Shown here: one piece after another, positions 44,255 through 54,702 of the stretch
Position numbering within the stretch: the first letter of the stretch is position 1
How the letters are laid out: every line of letters starts with the position of its first letter
Assembly: GCA_946478665.1 (NCBI GenBank)
Contig: CAMLCZ010000001.1
Coordinates: forward strand, 310,001-374,000
Direction: 5' to 3'
Length of the DNA: 64,000 nt
Origin: an uncultured Bartonella sp.
GTDB lineage: Bacteria; Pseudomonadota; Alphaproteobacteria; Rhizobiales; Rhizobiaceae
Notes under the pieces: model-generated
The model's input: the letters and a program-made list of their open reading frames with translations, nothing else
What the model was told of the DNA's origin: nothing
The model's database searches: none
Position numbers and translations under genes: made by a program

Positions 44255-45007
44255 ATGAAATTGTTTGCTACCAGCCTTTTTTTAGGTGGTCTGATTGTAT
44301 CTTTCTCAGCGCAAGCTGAAACATTAACGATTGCCACAGAAGGTGCCTATCCTCCCTTCAGTTATGTTGACTCCAACAATACCTTGCACGGGTTTGACAT
44401 TGATATCGCCAATGCCTTGTGCGAAAAAATGAAAGTGGAATGTAAGGTTGTTGCGCAAGATTGGGATGGAATAATCCCAGGACTTTTGGCAAAAAAATAT
44501 GATGCAATCGTCGCATCCATGGTTCCAACCCCTGAACGCAAGCAAAAGGTGGACTTTACCAACCGTTATTACACAACAACACTTGCAATAGCTGTTCCAA
44601 AAGATTCCGATATTAAAGATGTTAGTGCAGCATCGCTGAAAAATAAAAATCTTGGCGCACAATCGGGTGCAACACAGGCTATCTATGCTGAAGATAATTA
44701 TGTGCCAGAAGGTGCTAATCTAAAGCTTTATCCAACACCTGATGAAGCCAATAGCGATTTGCTCAATCACCGCTTGGACGCTGTCATACACGACAAATTT
44801 CCACTACTGACATGGCTTGATAATGAGGGAAAAGATTGCTGCAAGCTTCTTGGTGAAATTGAAGGAACCAAAGAGCCCATTTCAATTGCAATCCGCAAAA
44901 ATTCTGATGAACTGAAAGAACGCTTCAATAAAGCAATCGACGAGATCAGAGCAGATGGTACTTATGCAAAAATCGTGCAAAAATACTTCAAATCCGACAT
45001 TTATTGA
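44255..45007 (+). CDS. Amino-acid ABC transporter, periplasmic binding protein
   Basis: 250 residues: signal peptide cut after SAQA (21), then a family 3 solute-binding domain. ETLTIATEGAYPPFSYVDSNNTLHGFDIDIANALCEKM, DWDGIIPGLLAKKYDAIVASM and PERKQKVDFTNRYY are typical of HisJ/ArgT/AotJ-type proteins for basic or polar amino acids. GAQSGATQ carries the Arg/Ser-type carboxylate contact region. It is first in a cluster of four ABC genes. Confidence 0.93.
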   Translation: MKLFATSLFLGGLIVSFSAQAETLTIATEGAYPPFSYVDSNNTLHGFDIDIANALCEKMKVECKVVAQDWDGIIPGLLAKKYDAIVASMVPTPERKQKVDFTNRYYTTTLAIAVPKDSDIKDVSAASLKNKNLGAQSGATQAIYAEDNYVPEGANLKLYPTPDEANSDLLNHRLDAVIHDKFPLLTWLDNEGKDCCKLLGEIEGTKEPISIAIRKNSDELKERFNKAIDEIRADGTYAKIVQKYFKSDIY

Positions 45008-45086
45008 TTGTGCGCGTTAACAGTGTGGGCTTGAGCAAGGCACACTTTGTTCTCATGTTATTCTACGCATTTGGTGGAGCATATTA

Positions 45087-45806
45087 ATGATCGAATATAT
45101 GTCATTGCTGTCGTTTGGCAGTGGCGGTTGGGGTATGGTACTGCTTGCCGGTGCAGGCGTTACTTTATCTCTGGCATTATGTTGCGTGCCAATCGGTCTG
45201 CCTCTAGGGCTCATCTCCGCCATTATGATCCAGTCAGATCATAAATATTTGCGTATTATTGCAACATTGTTCTCTTCAATATTCCGCGGTTTACCGGAAC
45301 TGCTCACACTTTTCCTTGTTTATAACGGATTGCAGACATTGATACAAAATGCTCTGGCATATTTTGATGTTCAGGCAGAATTTTCAATCAATGCTTTTTT
45401 TGCTGGTGTTGTAGCGCTTGGTATGGTCTTTGCGGCATTTTCCTGTGAAGTTTGGTTAGGAAGTTTCAAGATTTTAGACAATGGGCAGTATGAAGCCGCT
45501 AAAGCCCTTAGCCTTTCTCGTTCAACCACGTTTTTTCGGGTTATTTTCCCACAATTGGTAAGAAATGCGTTGCCGGGTCTATCCAATAACTGGTTGACAC
45601 TGCTCAAAGATACATCACTCGTATCAACAATTTCACTGGTAGATGTTATGCGCCAAACCAATTTGGCTGTGGCTGCCACCAAACAACCAATGTTCTTCTA
45701 CCTCATTGCATGTGTGATCTATCTGATATTTTCGGCACTTTCTTCAATAATTTTCCGTTATTTGGAAAAGCGTTCCAATGCCAGTTATAAAAAGGTTTCC
45801 GCATGA
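45087..45806 (+). CDS. Amino-acid ABC transporter permease, HisQ type
   Basis: 239 residues with five or six membrane helices and the EAA loop typical of the HisMQ/GlnP family: GSFKILDNGQYEAAKALSLSRSTTFFRVIFPQLVRNALPGL. It forms the channel with the next permease. GTGGAG precedes the ATG; the stop overlaps the next start (ATGA). Confidence 0.93.
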   Translation: MIEYMSLLSFGSGGWGMVLLAGAGVTLSLALCCVPIGLPLGLISAIMIQSDHKYLRIIATLFSSIFRGLPELLTLFLVYNGLQTLIQNALAYFDVQAEFSINAFFAGVVALGMVFAAFSCEVWLGSFKILDNGQYEAAKALSLSRSTTFFRVIFPQLVRNALPGLSNNWLTLLKDTSLVSTISLVDVMRQTNLAVAATKQPMFFYLIACVIYLIFSALSSIIFRYLEKRSNASYKKVSA

Positions 45807-46513
45807 CTATTCCAAGCTGGCTATATTTTCTCATTAACCCCGATATTCTGGCGCGCTACGGTTGGCGATTTATCGATGGTTTCATTGTGACACTGGAACT
45901 TGTCGCAATATCTTATACTGTCGGCTTTTTTCTTGCGTTGTTCATTGCTTATGCATGGCGTTCAAAAAATATTTTCTTGCAATATCCAGCCCGTGCCTAT
46001 TTATACTTTTTTCGTGGCTCGCCGCTGTTGGCACAATTATTCTTATTTTACTACGGTATTGGTTCGTTCAGCAATTTTTGGCAAAGTGTTGGTTTATGGT
46101 GGTTTTTCCAAAGTGCATGGTGGTGTTGCCTATTGATATTTTCACTTAACACAGCCGCCTATCAAGCCGAAATTTTTCGGGGTAGCTTACAATCTGTTCC
46201 CGCAGGGCAATATGAAGCAGCAAAAGCATTGGGCTTAAGTAAATACACGACCTTTTTAACTGTTATTATGCCACAAGCCATGATCATGGCTTTGCGCCCT
46301 TTGGGAAATGAATTCATATTAATGATTAAGGCAAGTGCAGTTGCATCATTGGTAACGGTTTATGATTTGATGGGTATTGCAAAACTTGCCTACTCACGCA
46401 CATTCGATTTTCAAGTCTATATTTGGGCTGCGATCCTCTATTTGTTAATTGTCGAAGTTGTTCGCCGTTTGGTTGGTCTAACAGAACGGCATTTAACGCG
46501 CCATCTGCGATAA
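45803..46513 (+). CDS. Amino-acid ABC transporter permease, HisM type
   Basis: 236 residues, five to six helices; FFRGSPLLAQLFLFYYG and the EAA loop RGSLQSVPAGQYEAAKALGLSKYTTFLTVIMPQA mark the HisM subfamily. Partner of the preceding permease, overlapping it by 4 bp. Confidence 0.93.
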   Translation: MTIPSWLYFLINPDILARYGWRFIDGFIVTLELVAISYTVGFFLALFIAYAWRSKNIFLQYPARAYLYFFRGSPLLAQLFLFYYGIGSFSNFWQSVGLWWFFQSAWWCCLLIFSLNTAAYQAEIFRGSLQSVPAGQYEAAKALGLSKYTTFLTVIMPQAMIMALRPLGNEFILMIKASAVASLVTVYDLMGIAKLAYSRTFDFQVYIWAAILYLLIVEVVRRLVGLTERHLTRHLR

Positions 46514-46816
46514 AAATAACACGATTGAGCGCAATCACCCCACTTATATGATGAACAATCGCGCTATTACGAAGATCAATGACGCTAAATTTTTAAAAAT
46601 TCATGTCCTTTTCAAATAAGTTTTTCTAAAATTTACGAATATCGGACATGGTGAAGATAAGTAAAAATGCGTTTGATAAAAAATATTGTGTGCGTGTTTG
46701 ACTACTAGATAATTTTACATCAACAATCATAAAATTGAGTGCGAACCCGTTGAAAGCATTGACATCTCTTGGTGCTTTGAGTTTAACGCGAGTAAGAATT
46801 ACGGAGTATAGCGGCA
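46514..46816. other. 303-bp gap inside the ABC transporter cluster
   Basis: No ORF of note. It is unusually long for an operon spacer. Small inverted repeats (GATTG-AGCG-CAATC near 46526; AATTTTA/TAAAATT near 46711-46737) are present without a U-tract. A plausible promoter for the ATPase gene lies at 46759-46787. Confidence 0.5.
46759..46787 (+). promoter_or_regulatory. Possible promoter of the ABC ATPase gene
   Basis: TTGACA (46759-46764) is a perfect -35 hexamer, followed after 17 bp by TTTAAC (46782-46787), a partial -10. The ATPase start is 30 bp further on. Only sequence evidence. Confidence 0.4.
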
Positions 46817-47593
46817 ATGTGTGCGGTTCAATCAAATGAAAAGAACAACAAATCGACTGATAATGTCATTGTCGTTCAAGGTTTGAATAAATGGTACAGT
46901 GATTTCCAAGCGCTCCATAATATTTCATTCACTGTCAAATCTGGTGAACGCATCGTGCTTTGTGGGCCTTCTGGTTCGGGAAAATCAACGCTTATCCGCT
47001 GCATTAATCAGTTAGAGACCGCCGAGCAAGGAAGTATCAAAATCCACGGGGTTGATATTTGTAACGGCCATTCTATTGAACAAAAGCACGTTTTGCGTGA
47101 AGTTGGTATGGTTTTTCAACATTTTAACCTGTTCCCACATATGACGGTGATGCAGAATTGCATTTTAGCGCCGATGACCGTGCAAAAACTCACCAAAGAA
47201 CAAGCGCGCGAGCGGGCATTTAATTATTTGCGCAAAGTGGGCATTGACGCCCATAGTGAGAAATACCCTTCACAATTATCAGGTGGACAACAACAACGCG
47301 TAGCGATTGCTAGGGCTCTTTGTATGGAACCTAAGGTCATGTTGTTTGATGAACCAACATCTGCGCTTGACCCAGAAATGGTTGGCGAAGTGCTTGATGT
47401 TATTGTAAAACTGGCTGAAACTGGAATGACGATGCTATGTGTCACCCATGAAATGGGGTTTGCCCGTGAAGTTTCAGAACGTGTTTTATTTTTAGAAAAT
47501 GGTTCAATTGTTGAAGACGCTACGCCACAGAAGTTTTTTACCAATCCTGAAAGCCAACGTGCAAAAGATTTTCTAGCTAAAATCAAACATTAA
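46817..47593 (+). CDS. Amino-acid ABC transporter, ATP-binding protein
   Basis: 258 residues with [17 protein letters not shown] (Walker A), [19 protein letters not shown] (Q loop), [18 protein letters not shown] (signature), [20 protein letters not shown] (Walker B) and [10 protein letters not shown] (H switch), the HisP/GlnQ subfamily. It powers the two permeases, though it is separated from them by 303 bp. It converges on lpxB with a 30-bp gap. Confidence 0.94.
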   Translation: MCAVQSNEKNNKSTDNVIVVQGLNKWYSDFQALHNISFTVKSGERIVLCGPSGSGKSTLIRCINQLETAEQGSIKIHGVDICNGHSIEQKHVLREVGMVFQHFNLFPHMTVMQNCILAPMTVQKLTKEQARERAFNYLRKVGIDAHSEKYPSQLSGGQQQRVAIARALCMEPKVMLFDEPTSALDPEMVGEVLDVIVKLAETGMTMLCVTHEMGFAREVSERVLFLENGSIVEDATPQKFFTNPESQRAKDFLAKIKH

Positions 47594-47623
47594 GACAGCG
47601 ATTATTTTCTTTTATAATCAATG

Positions 47624-48787
47624 TTATAGCGGTAAATATTTCAGGATTGCTTGAGCAGCCAATTCACCTGATGGCGCCGCTGTTTTCATCATTTTTTGAA
47701 TTAAGTCAAAACCTTCAAGCTGTGCTGAACGGACACTGCCATCTTTCATCAATTGTTCAACCTGTCTTGCGAGCATTCCCGGACGCAAAAATTCATTGAA
47801 ATATTCCGGCACGATCGGTCGGTCGGCGATGATATTCGGTAAAGCGGCGCTCCAAATTTTTACCCGTGGTAAAATAAAAGTCTTAGAAAATAAATCTGCC
47901 TTATACCCGAGAACCATGGGTATTCTTGATAGTGCTAATTCCAGTGAGACAGTGCCTGATGCCGCTAGTGCCGCATCAGCTTCTGCAAAGGCAGCCCACT
48001 TTTCATCTTCACCGATTACAAGCTCCACATCAACATTCCAGTTGGCAGCTAATGCATGAACCTCATCAGCAATCCGTGGTAATGTTGGTAGAACAATCCG
48101 TGTGTTCGGATTGCGCTGTTTTAAAATCTTCAGTGCTTGACCAAATATTGGCATAAGTCCACGAATTTCAAACCGCCGCGACCCTGGCAAAACCACTACC
48201 GTATGAGTATCTTTTGGTGTATGATGCAACTCAGCGCGCTTTGCGTTTAAAGCAAGCAGTGGCGGATAAGTCAGCAATCGGTGTCCGACATAGGTAGCTG
48301 AAGGACCACCAAGATCCTGCATGACTTTTTCTTCAAAAGGTAGAATAACCAATACGTGGTCGATAAAAGCGGCCATTTGTTTTGCCCGTTCTGGACGCCA
48401 AGCCCAGACAGAAGGCGCAATATATTTGATGATGGGTATATTAGGTTCAAGTTTACGAACCTTTTTGGCTACCCGATGGGTAAAATCAGGACTATCAATG
48501 ATAATCAAACAGTCTGGCTTTTCGTTTGCGAAAAACCGTGCCAGCTTATTTATGTGGAAAATAAGCGTTGGAAGTTTTTTGAGTACCGCTCCCAACCCCA
48601 TTAATGAAATATCATCTGGATTAAATTGGCTTTTTAAACCTAGAGCTTCAAGGTGGCCACCGCCAACACCAATTAGCTTTATTTCACAGCCAGTTTTACG
48701 TGCCAATGCAGAAATAAGATCAGCACCCAACAAGTCGCCTGATTCTTCACCTGCAACAATGCCTATTTTGAGCACGTTTTTAGACAT
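47624..48787 (-). CDS. lpxB: Lipid A disaccharide synthase
   Basis: 387 residues from the ATG at 48787, which overlaps the last codons of lpxI; GGAAAAG lies upstream. It joins UDP-diacylglucosamine and lipid X (GT19). GIVAGEESGDLLGADLISALAR, LIIIDSPDFTHRVAKKVR, YIAPSVWAWRPERAKQMA, VVLPGSRRFEI and ASGTVSLELAL are diagnostic. It is the last gene of the lipid A block. In many relatives gltA follows lpxB; here an ABC transporter does, which suggests a rearrangement. Confidence 0.95.
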   Translation of the reverse strand: MSKNVLKIGIVAGEESGDLLGADLISALARKTGCEIKLIGVGGGHLEALGLKSQFNPDDISLMGLGAVLKKLPTLIFHINKLARFFANEKPDCLIIIDSPDFTHRVAKKVRKLEPNIPIIKYIAPSVWAWRPERAKQMAAFIDHVLVILPFEEKVMQDLGGPSATYVGHRLLTYPPLLALNAKRAELHHTPKDTHTVVVLPGSRRFEIRGLMPIFGQALKILKQRNPNTRIVLPTLPRIADEVHALAANWNVDVELVIGEDEKWAAFAEADAALAASGTVSLELALSRIPMVLGYKADLFSKTFILPRVKIWSAALPNIIADRPIVPEYFNEFLRPGMLARQVEQLMKDGSVRSAQLEGFDLIQKMMKTAAPSGELAAQAILKYLPL

Positions 48788-49652
48788 AATCGTCTTTTCC
48801 AAATGTTTCGATGAATAATGCGCAACGGTCTGCTTCTTCGACAGTTTGTTTTAACGACAGGATAAAACTACGGTCAGCTTCAACAGCGACACCATCAAGT
48901 CCACAATCATGTGCATTGATAATCGTACTTGGCCCAATGGTAGGAAGATCGGCACGCTCATCTTGCTGTTTTTTTGCGCGTTTTACCAATACGCCACCTT
49001 TTAAAGGAATACGTTTTTCAGCCCGCATTTCCTTTATACGACGCAACATATTATCGGTGCCCTCGGCTCCCTCTACTGCCACGACACGGCCGCGAACGGC
49101 AATAGCTCCTTGGCCAATATCCAACTTGCCAAGCAACGCTGCCGCTTCAGCAGCCAGCATGATATCATGCTTTTCTTTGCCGTTTGCGCGACGTTTTGTG
49201 AGATTAAAGCCAATTGGCGCTAATAGCTGCGGAACAACTTCATGGGCGCCGACAACTTTAAAACCATATTTCTCAACAACACCAATAAAAGCTTTCAATA
49301 AAGCATCGTCACCTTGCCCAAGCGCATAAAACAATTTAGGCAACGCCGAAATTGTGGTCCAATCTGGTCTTAAATCTGTGAGGTTAGGCCGACTTTTAAC
49401 ACCGCCAGCCAATATTACATTTGATATTTTGGCGCCTTTCAAGGCTTTTATCAAACGTGCCAATTGAACAACAGAAATTTCGCAATGCTCGTACCGATAA
49501 AGCTCTGAATCGGCTTCGCCCTTTAACGGAATCAAAAATGGCTTTTCGCCATTGTCTTCAATTGCCTTTGCAACAGCGAGTGGTAAAACACCACTCCCTG
49601 CTATAATTGCTGTACGGCAAGAAACGACTTTATTGGCTTTGCCGTCCGTCAT
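48780..49652 (-). CDS. lpxI: UDP-2,3-diacylglucosamine pyrophosphatase LpxI
   Basis: 290 residues, the DUF1009 enzyme that replaces LpxH in alphaproteobacteria. IIAGSGVLPLAVAKAIEDNG, VILAGGVKSRPNLTDLRPD, GQGDDALLKAF, the KVVGAHEVVPQLLAP segment and the C-terminal AVEVDRSF-like GVAVEADRSFIL are family features. It yields lipid X for LpxB. It starts 3 bp after lpxA and overlaps lpxB by 8 bp. Confidence 0.93.
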   Translation of the reverse strand: MTDGKANKVVSCRTAIIAGSGVLPLAVAKAIEDNGEKPFLIPLKGEADSELYRYEHCEISVVQLARLIKALKGAKISNVILAGGVKSRPNLTDLRPDWTTISALPKLFYALGQGDDALLKAFIGVVEKYGFKVVGAHEVVPQLLAPIGFNLTKRRANGKEKHDIMLAAEAAALLGKLDIGQGAIAVRGRVVAVEGAEGTDNMLRRIKEMRAEKRIPLKGGVLVKRAKKQQDERADLPTIGPSTIINAHDCGLDGVAVEADRSFILSLKQTVEEADRCALFIETFGKDDYV

Positions 49653-49655
49653 TAT

Positions 49656-50483
49656 TCAGTTACCGTCATCGTCACCAATATTCATGTCGAGTAGTTTTGG
49701 TGTACAGTAAGAACGCTTATGATCTGCTTCTACAAAATTAATCATATCTGCAACGGCGGATGATTCTGGAAATGCTGCACGAACATCTTCCGCACGCGCG
49801 CGAACTGGTTTGGTTCTATCAAATAACATAGGAACCGCATGCCGCATGGCATGAATTTCACTGCGAGGCAAACCGGAACGTTTCATACCAATAATATTCA
49901 AACCGCCAAGCCAAGCATGAACACCAATTGCTGTGCCATAAGGTATAAGATCGCCAACCAAGGCTGCCAGACCACCGACAAAAGCATGGTGCCCGACACG
50001 AACAAATTGATGCACAGCACCGCCGCCTCCGATGATAACATAATCACCGATAACAACGTGTCCGCCGATCATAACATTATTAGAAAATGTTACATGATTA
50101 CCTAACACGCAATCATGGGCAACATGGGCGTAAGCTAAAAACTGGCAATCATCACCAACAATTGTCGTTGCTAGGCTAGAATCAGACCCGCGGTGCATGG
50201 TGACACCTTCACGGATAATACAGTTTTTACCGATAACGAGCGTTGTACGTCCACCCTTATGCTTATTATTTTGCGGATCAGCGCCAAGAACAGCATGCGG
50301 ATAAACAACACTGTTTGCACCTAAACTTGTTGCGCCCATCACAACAACATGGCTCATCAAGTGGCAACCATCACCGATTTCAGCTTCTGAACTAATATGG
50401 CAAAATGGACCGATCTTGACGTTGTTTCCAAGTCTGGCACCGTCTTCAACTAAGGCTGTTGGATGAATTTCTACGCCCGACAT
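49656..50483 (-). CDS. lpxA: UDP-N-acetylglucosamine acyltransferase
   Basis: 275 residues forming a left-handed beta helix of hexapeptide repeats (about 1-185) and a helical C-terminus. IHPTALVEDGARLGNNVKIGPFCHI, MHRGSDSS, AYAHVAHDCVLGNHV (catalytic His) and AIGVHAWLGGLNIIGMKRSG are typical. It transfers 3-hydroxyacyl from ACP, the first step of lipid A synthesis. 9 bp after fabZ. Confidence 0.95.
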   Translation of the reverse strand: MSGVEIHPTALVEDGARLGNNVKIGPFCHISSEAEIGDGCHLMSHVVVMGATSLGANSVVYPHAVLGADPQNNKHKGGRTTLVIGKNCIIREGVTMHRGSDSSLATTIVGDDCQFLAYAHVAHDCVLGNHVTFSNNVMIGGHVVIGDYVIIGGGGAVHQFVRVGHHAFVGGLAALVGDLIPYGTAIGVHAWLGGLNIIGMKRSGLPRSEIHAMRHAVPMLFDRTKPVRARAEDVRAAFPESSAVADMINFVEADHKRSYCTPKLLDMNIGDDDGN

Positions 50484-50492
50484 TTTTCACCC

Positions 50493-50972
50493 CTATTTCT
50501 TGTCTTCATCAGCCACGGCGATCATTGCAGCAACTTCCGCTTCTGCAACGCGATTACCGTCAACTTCAGCAATACAAGCGAAACGCCTGATGCCACCGCG
50601 ATGTTTCAATTTCTTTACATGCAGTTTTAATTGATCACCTGGCACAACCGGCTTACGGAATTTCGCGTTATCCACTGTCATCAAATAAACAACGCCGGGC
50701 TTCTCATCGCCTTGCACCAACAAGGAAATAGCGCCAGCTGTTTGTGCCATAGCCTCAATAATCAACACACCCGGCATAATTGGATTTTCTGGAAAATGAC
50801 CGGTAAAATGCGGTTCATTAACGGTGACGTTCTTAATACCAGTCGCCGACTGATCCCCATCGATATCGACAATCCGATCTATAAGAAGAAACGGATAACG
50901 ATGTGGCAAAATAGACAACAGTCTGCGGATATCAACAGCTTCCAGACTGTTCCCTTTAACGACAGAATCCAT
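50493..50972 (-). CDS. fabZ: 3-hydroxyacyl-ACP dehydratase FabZ
   Basis: 159 residues, hot-dog fold. [18 protein letters not shown], the catalytic His in [19 protein letters not shown] and the catalytic Glu in [10 protein letters not shown] are all present. It dehydrates 3-hydroxyacyl-ACP, competing with LpxA and LpxD for the same acyl donor, which explains its place between them. It starts 4 bp after lpxD with AAGGAG in the end of that gene. Confidence 0.96.
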   Translation of the reverse strand: MDSVVKGNSLEAVDIRRLLSILPHRYPFLLIDRIVDIDGDQSATGIKNVTVNEPHFTGHFPENPIMPGVLIIEAMAQTAGAISLLVQGDEKPGVVYLMTVDNAKFRKPVVPGDQLKLHVKKLKHRGGIRRFACIAEVDGNRVAEAEVAAMIAVADEDKK

Positions 50973-50976
50973 CTTA

Positions 50977-52020
50977 TCACTTCTCCTTATTGAATTTACT
51001 CATGCTTCTTAATGCAGCGACCTCACGGAACCACTGCTTAATAGGTCTGGCGGGGCTACCACCCCATCTTTCGCCATCTGGAATATCATTCATAACGCCG
51101 CTTGCAGCCGCGATTTGAACACGTGAACCGATTGTAACGTGATCAGCCAAGCCGACACTGCCGCCTAACTGTGTCATATCGCCGATGGTGGCGCTTCCAG
51201 CAATGCCGCAATGTGCGGCAATAAGGCAATAACGACCAATTTGCACATTATGGGCTATTTGTACCAGATTATCTATCTTGGTTCCTTCACCAATAATAGT
51301 ATCTTTAAGCGCACCACGATCGACCGTTGTGTTTGCACCAATTTCAACGTCGTCCTGAATAATTACGCGACCAAGTTGCGGAATTTTCTCAACACCACTA
51401 GGGCCGCCGACGTAACCAAAACCATCCTGCCCTACTCTTACACCAGGATAAAGATGAACGCGGTTTCCTATAAAGGCATACTGCACCGAAACCGTTGGAG
51501 CGATATAACAATCGCGACCGATACGACAGTTTTCGCCAATAACAGCCGTTGAAGAAATTAACGTACCCGATCCGATCTCGGCGCCCTTCCCTATAACGGC
51601 GCCAGCTTCAACAGTTACGCCTTCTTCCAACTTTGCTTCAGGATGAATGAATGCTTGTGGAGAAATTCCATATTCACCAAACCATGGAGTTGGTCGAGCA
51701 GAAGAAGGAAATAATATACGACCGATCATCGCAAAGTCGCGATGCGGTGATGCCGTAACCAATACAGCTATATTTTCTGGAACCTTTGAAACAACATCTT
51801 CCGGACAAAAAACCGCAATAGCAGCACTACCACGCAGAGCTTTGGCAAATTTGCGATTTTCAACAAATACCAAAGAACCAGGTTCTGCACTATCAAGCGA
51901 AGAAAGATGTTGTATAACAGATGCGCTCAGTTCAGGATTACGGAGAGCGGCACCAGTTAATGCTGCCGCCTCGCCGACAGTAATCTGTCGGGACGGCGTA
52001 AAGAAATTTATATCCGCCAT
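50977..52020 (-). CDS. lpxD: UDP-3-O-acylglucosamine N-acyltransferase
   Basis: 347 residues from the ATG at 52020; the frame is open to 52134, but that part overlaps bamA and has no homology. N-terminal uridine-binding domain (about 1-105), then hexapeptide repeats ([21 protein letters not shown] onwards) with catalytic His in [23 protein letters not shown]. It adds the second acyl chain in lipid A synthesis. It follows bamA by 44 bp across a hairpin. Confidence 0.95.
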   Translation of the reverse strand: MADINFFTPSRQITVGEAAALTGAALRNPELSASVIQHLSSLDSAEPGSLVFVENRKFAKALRGSAAIAVFCPEDVVSKVPENIAVLVTASPHRDFAMIGRILFPSSARPTPWFGEYGISPQAFIHPEAKLEEGVTVEAGAVIGKGAEIGSGTLISSTAVIGENCRIGRDCYIAPTVSVQYAFIGNRVHLYPGVRVGQDGFGYVGGPSGVEKIPQLGRVIIQDDVEIGANTTVDRGALKDTIIGEGTKIDNLVQIAHNVQIGRYCLIAAHCGIAGSATIGDMTQLGGSVGLADHVTIGSRVQIAAASGVMNDIPDGERWGGSPARPIKQWFREVAALRSMSKFNKEK

Positions 52021-52032
52021 CTGAACACTTTC

Positions 52033-52056
52033 TCTCCCGACCTTTTGATCGGGAGA
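52033..52056 (-). other. Intercistronic hairpin bamA-lpxD
   Basis: TCTCCCGA (52033-52040) pairs with TCGGGAGA (52049-52056) around 8 nt, directly after the bamA stop and about 13 bp before the lpxD start. No U-tract follows. It probably stabilises the bamA mRNA end or dampens lpxD relative to bamA. Confidence 0.65.
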
Positions 52057-52064
52057 AAGATTAA

Positions 52065-54479
52065 TTAGAACTTGGTTGAAACACCGAAGTTGAAGTTCTG
52101 TGTCCGGTCGCCCTCTTCCTTGGCAATAGGCCAAGCATAGTCAAAGCGCAATGGACCAAATGGTGATGCCCACATCAAGCTCACACCAGCTGACGCACGC
52201 CATGCATGATTGTCACCGGTAACAGCATTTTCAAAACTGTATGATGGGCTATAGTTGTTATCGTAAAGAGTTGCCGTATCAGCGAATACAGCACCACGCA
52301 TACCCAAACTATCAGGCACTACTGGCATTGGGAACTGAACTTCCGCGGTAGCATTCATATACGTTGTACCACCAAGGAAGTATTTGTCGCCATCCAACGA
52401 ACGCTGACGTGGACCAATACCGTTATATTTAAAACCACGGATCATGTCAGAGTTGCTCTTGAACATATCAAAGATACGTACGCCATCATCTCCGATTTCG
52501 TGAATATAACCACCACCGACAGAAACAAGACCAACCAGATCATAAGTATCTGACAATGTCTTATACATCATAGCTTTACCGGTTGTTTTCAAGAAGTTGG
52601 CATCACCACCGACACCAGCATATTCCTGAATACCACGGATAAAGAAGCCATCATGTGGATTCTTCATGTCGTCGATAGAATTATATGTCAACCCGTAGCT
52701 AATGGATGAGCGTACCCACGGACTATTTTTTGAAGCCTGAATAATTGCTCCAGAATAATCCAGCATTTCTTCATATTCTTTTGTGGTACCGTTCTCTTTA
52801 GCACGATCAGCATAACGATTTCCATGATCAAGATTATATTCTTCCTGAACATAATTATACGCTATGTTACCTGTTAACTGTTCTGTAATAGGTATACCGA
52901 AACGAACCGTTCCACCATTTTGCTTAACATCATAGTCATCATTCATACGATATGTACGATGGAACAGATCAAAGCCCGCCGACAAGCGATACCCTAAGAA
53001 ATATGGTTCTGTGAACGACAAGTTATAGTTACGAGCATCATCTTCACCTGCACCGGCACCAATACGAACATATTGACCACGACCAAGGAAGTTACGTTCT
53101 GTAACAGATGCTTCAACTGATGCACCCGGAGAATCACCACCTGTTGTATAACCACCACCGATTGAGAATTCACCCGTGGATTTTTCTGTTACATCGACAA
53201 CCAAAATAACCTGATCTGGTTCTGTGCCCGGAGCTGTTGAAACATTCACAGTCTGGAAGAAGCCAAGACCTTCCAAGCGACGCTTAGCGCGTTGAACCAT
53301 TGTCTGGTTATACGCATCACCTTCGTTCAAATCTAATTCACGACGGATAACATAATCGCGTGTCTTATCATTGCCGCGGATTTCAATACGCTGAACATAA
53401 GCGCGCGGACCTTGGTCAATATTATAAACAATTGAAATTGTGTGATTATTGAAGTCACGGTCACCACGTGGCTCAACCTTAGCAAAGGCATAGCCTGAGT
53501 CTGCAACGCGATCATTAATTGCCAATACAGAATCTTCAATACGCTTAGCACTATAAACATCACCTGAGTGTGTTTTTAGAGCTTTTTGCATGGTTTGCGT
53601 GTCGATACCTTCAACAGTACTATCTACCTGAACATCACCAAGTTTGTACTTGGCACCTTCATCAATAACAAATTTGATTTTGTAAGAATTGCTTGCTTCA
53701 TCAAATTGAGCATCAGCAGATACAATCTGGAAGTCTGCGTAACCATGATTGAAGTAAAAACGACGCAGAGCCTCTTCATCCGCAGCCAAACGGTCTTCAC
53801 TATAGACGTCACCACGTGTCAACCAAGACAAGAAGTTAGAACGCTTGGTTGCGATAACGTCGCGCAGGCGGCGATTACCGAAAGCCTTGTTACCTTCAAA
53901 GGTAATGTCATCAATCTTTGTCTTTTTACCTTCAGTGATTTTAAAGACAACGTTAACACGACCTTGTCCTAAATCCACTGTTTGTGCGGTGACTGATGTA
54001 TCATTACGTCCGACATAACGATAAGCATCACGGATTGTCTGCTCATCTGCAGATAATTTTGCAGGATCAAAAGCCTCACGTGATTTCAACGAAATAACGC
54101 GTTGTAAGTCAGGATCTTTAATCTTTTTATTGCCTTGGAACAGAACCTGATTAACAACTTCATATTCTTTAACGGAAACAACAAGCGTATTGCCAACCTG
54201 ATGCATCTTCACATCAGAAAATAGCCCCATCGCAAAAAGGCGCTTCAAACCTTCATCAATATCGTTGTTGGAAAAATTCTTTCCAACCTTGATTCCAGTA
54301 TTGTCGCGAATCGTCTGCGAATCGACGCGCTGATTACCACGAACTTCGATTGACCGAACAACAGCAGCTTCAGCAGCTCCCGTTCCCATAATCGACACCG
54401 CCACGGTTGCCGGCACGGCCATAGCTACTGTAAGTGCGAGAGCAGATGCTGCGCTAAGAAATTTTGAATTCGCCGTCAT
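52065..54479 (-). CDS. bamA: Outer-membrane assembly factor BamA
   Basis: 804 residues. Signal peptide (about 1-38, ending GAAEA-AVV), five POTRA domains (about 40-440; the first begins [17 protein letters not shown]) and a C-terminal 16-strand barrel (about 450-804) with [27 protein letters not shown], the [10 protein letters not shown] loop containing the VRGF-like motif, and a terminal Phe. It inserts beta-barrel proteins in the outer membrane. Between rseP (223 bp upstream) and lpxD. Confidence 0.96.
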   Translation of the reverse strand: MTANSKFLSAASALALTVAMAVPATVAVSIMGTGAAEAAVVRSIEVRGNQRVDSQTIRDNTGIKVGKNFSNNDIDEGLKRLFAMGLFSDVKMHQVGNTLVVSVKEYEVVNQVLFQGNKKIKDPDLQRVISLKSREAFDPAKLSADEQTIRDAYRYVGRNDTSVTAQTVDLGQGRVNVVFKITEGKKTKIDDITFEGNKAFGNRRLRDVIATKRSNFLSWLTRGDVYSEDRLAADEEALRRFYFNHGYADFQIVSADAQFDEASNSYKIKFVIDEGAKYKLGDVQVDSTVEGIDTQTMQKALKTHSGDVYSAKRIEDSVLAINDRVADSGYAFAKVEPRGDRDFNNHTISIVYNIDQGPRAYVQRIEIRGNDKTRDYVIRRELDLNEGDAYNQTMVQRAKRRLEGLGFFQTVNVSTAPGTEPDQVILVVDVTEKSTGEFSIGGGYTTGGDSPGASVEASVTERNFLGRGQYVRIGAGAGEDDARNYNLSFTEPYFLGYRLSAGFDLFHRTYRMNDDYDVKQNGGTVRFGIPITEQLTGNIAYNYVQEEYNLDHGNRYADRAKENGTTKEYEEMLDYSGAIIQASKNSPWVRSSISYGLTYNSIDDMKNPHDGFFIRGIQEYAGVGGDANFLKTTGKAMMYKTLSDTYDLVGLVSVGGGYIHEIGDDGVRIFDMFKSNSDMIRGFKYNGIGPRQRSLDGDKYFLGGTTYMNATAEVQFPMPVVPDSLGMRGAVFADTATLYDNNYSPSYSFENAVTGDNHAWRASAGVSLMWASPFGPLRFDYAWPIAKEEGDRTQNFNFGVSTKF

Positions 54480-54702
54480 TGGCTTCTTTACCCTTGTTTA
54501 TGTTTCCGGGCACTAACGCCCAAAACTGCTTATACACCCCTAATAACGAGTTTTTTTATACAAGCAAGACCTTCCGTTAAAATCTGCCTACTTCTTTACT
54601 CACCGTGGCATGTATGTCACGCCATTTCTTAAATATGGTAAACAGTTTCCACCTTTATTTATATAATTTGTGTTATTTCACTAGAAAATTAGCATAACAT
54701 AC

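Noticed and set aside
48811-49329. 172-codon plus-strand ORF inside lpxI
   Set aside because: Antisense shadow; low-complexity Ser/Thr/Ala-rich product typical of a reversed coding frame.
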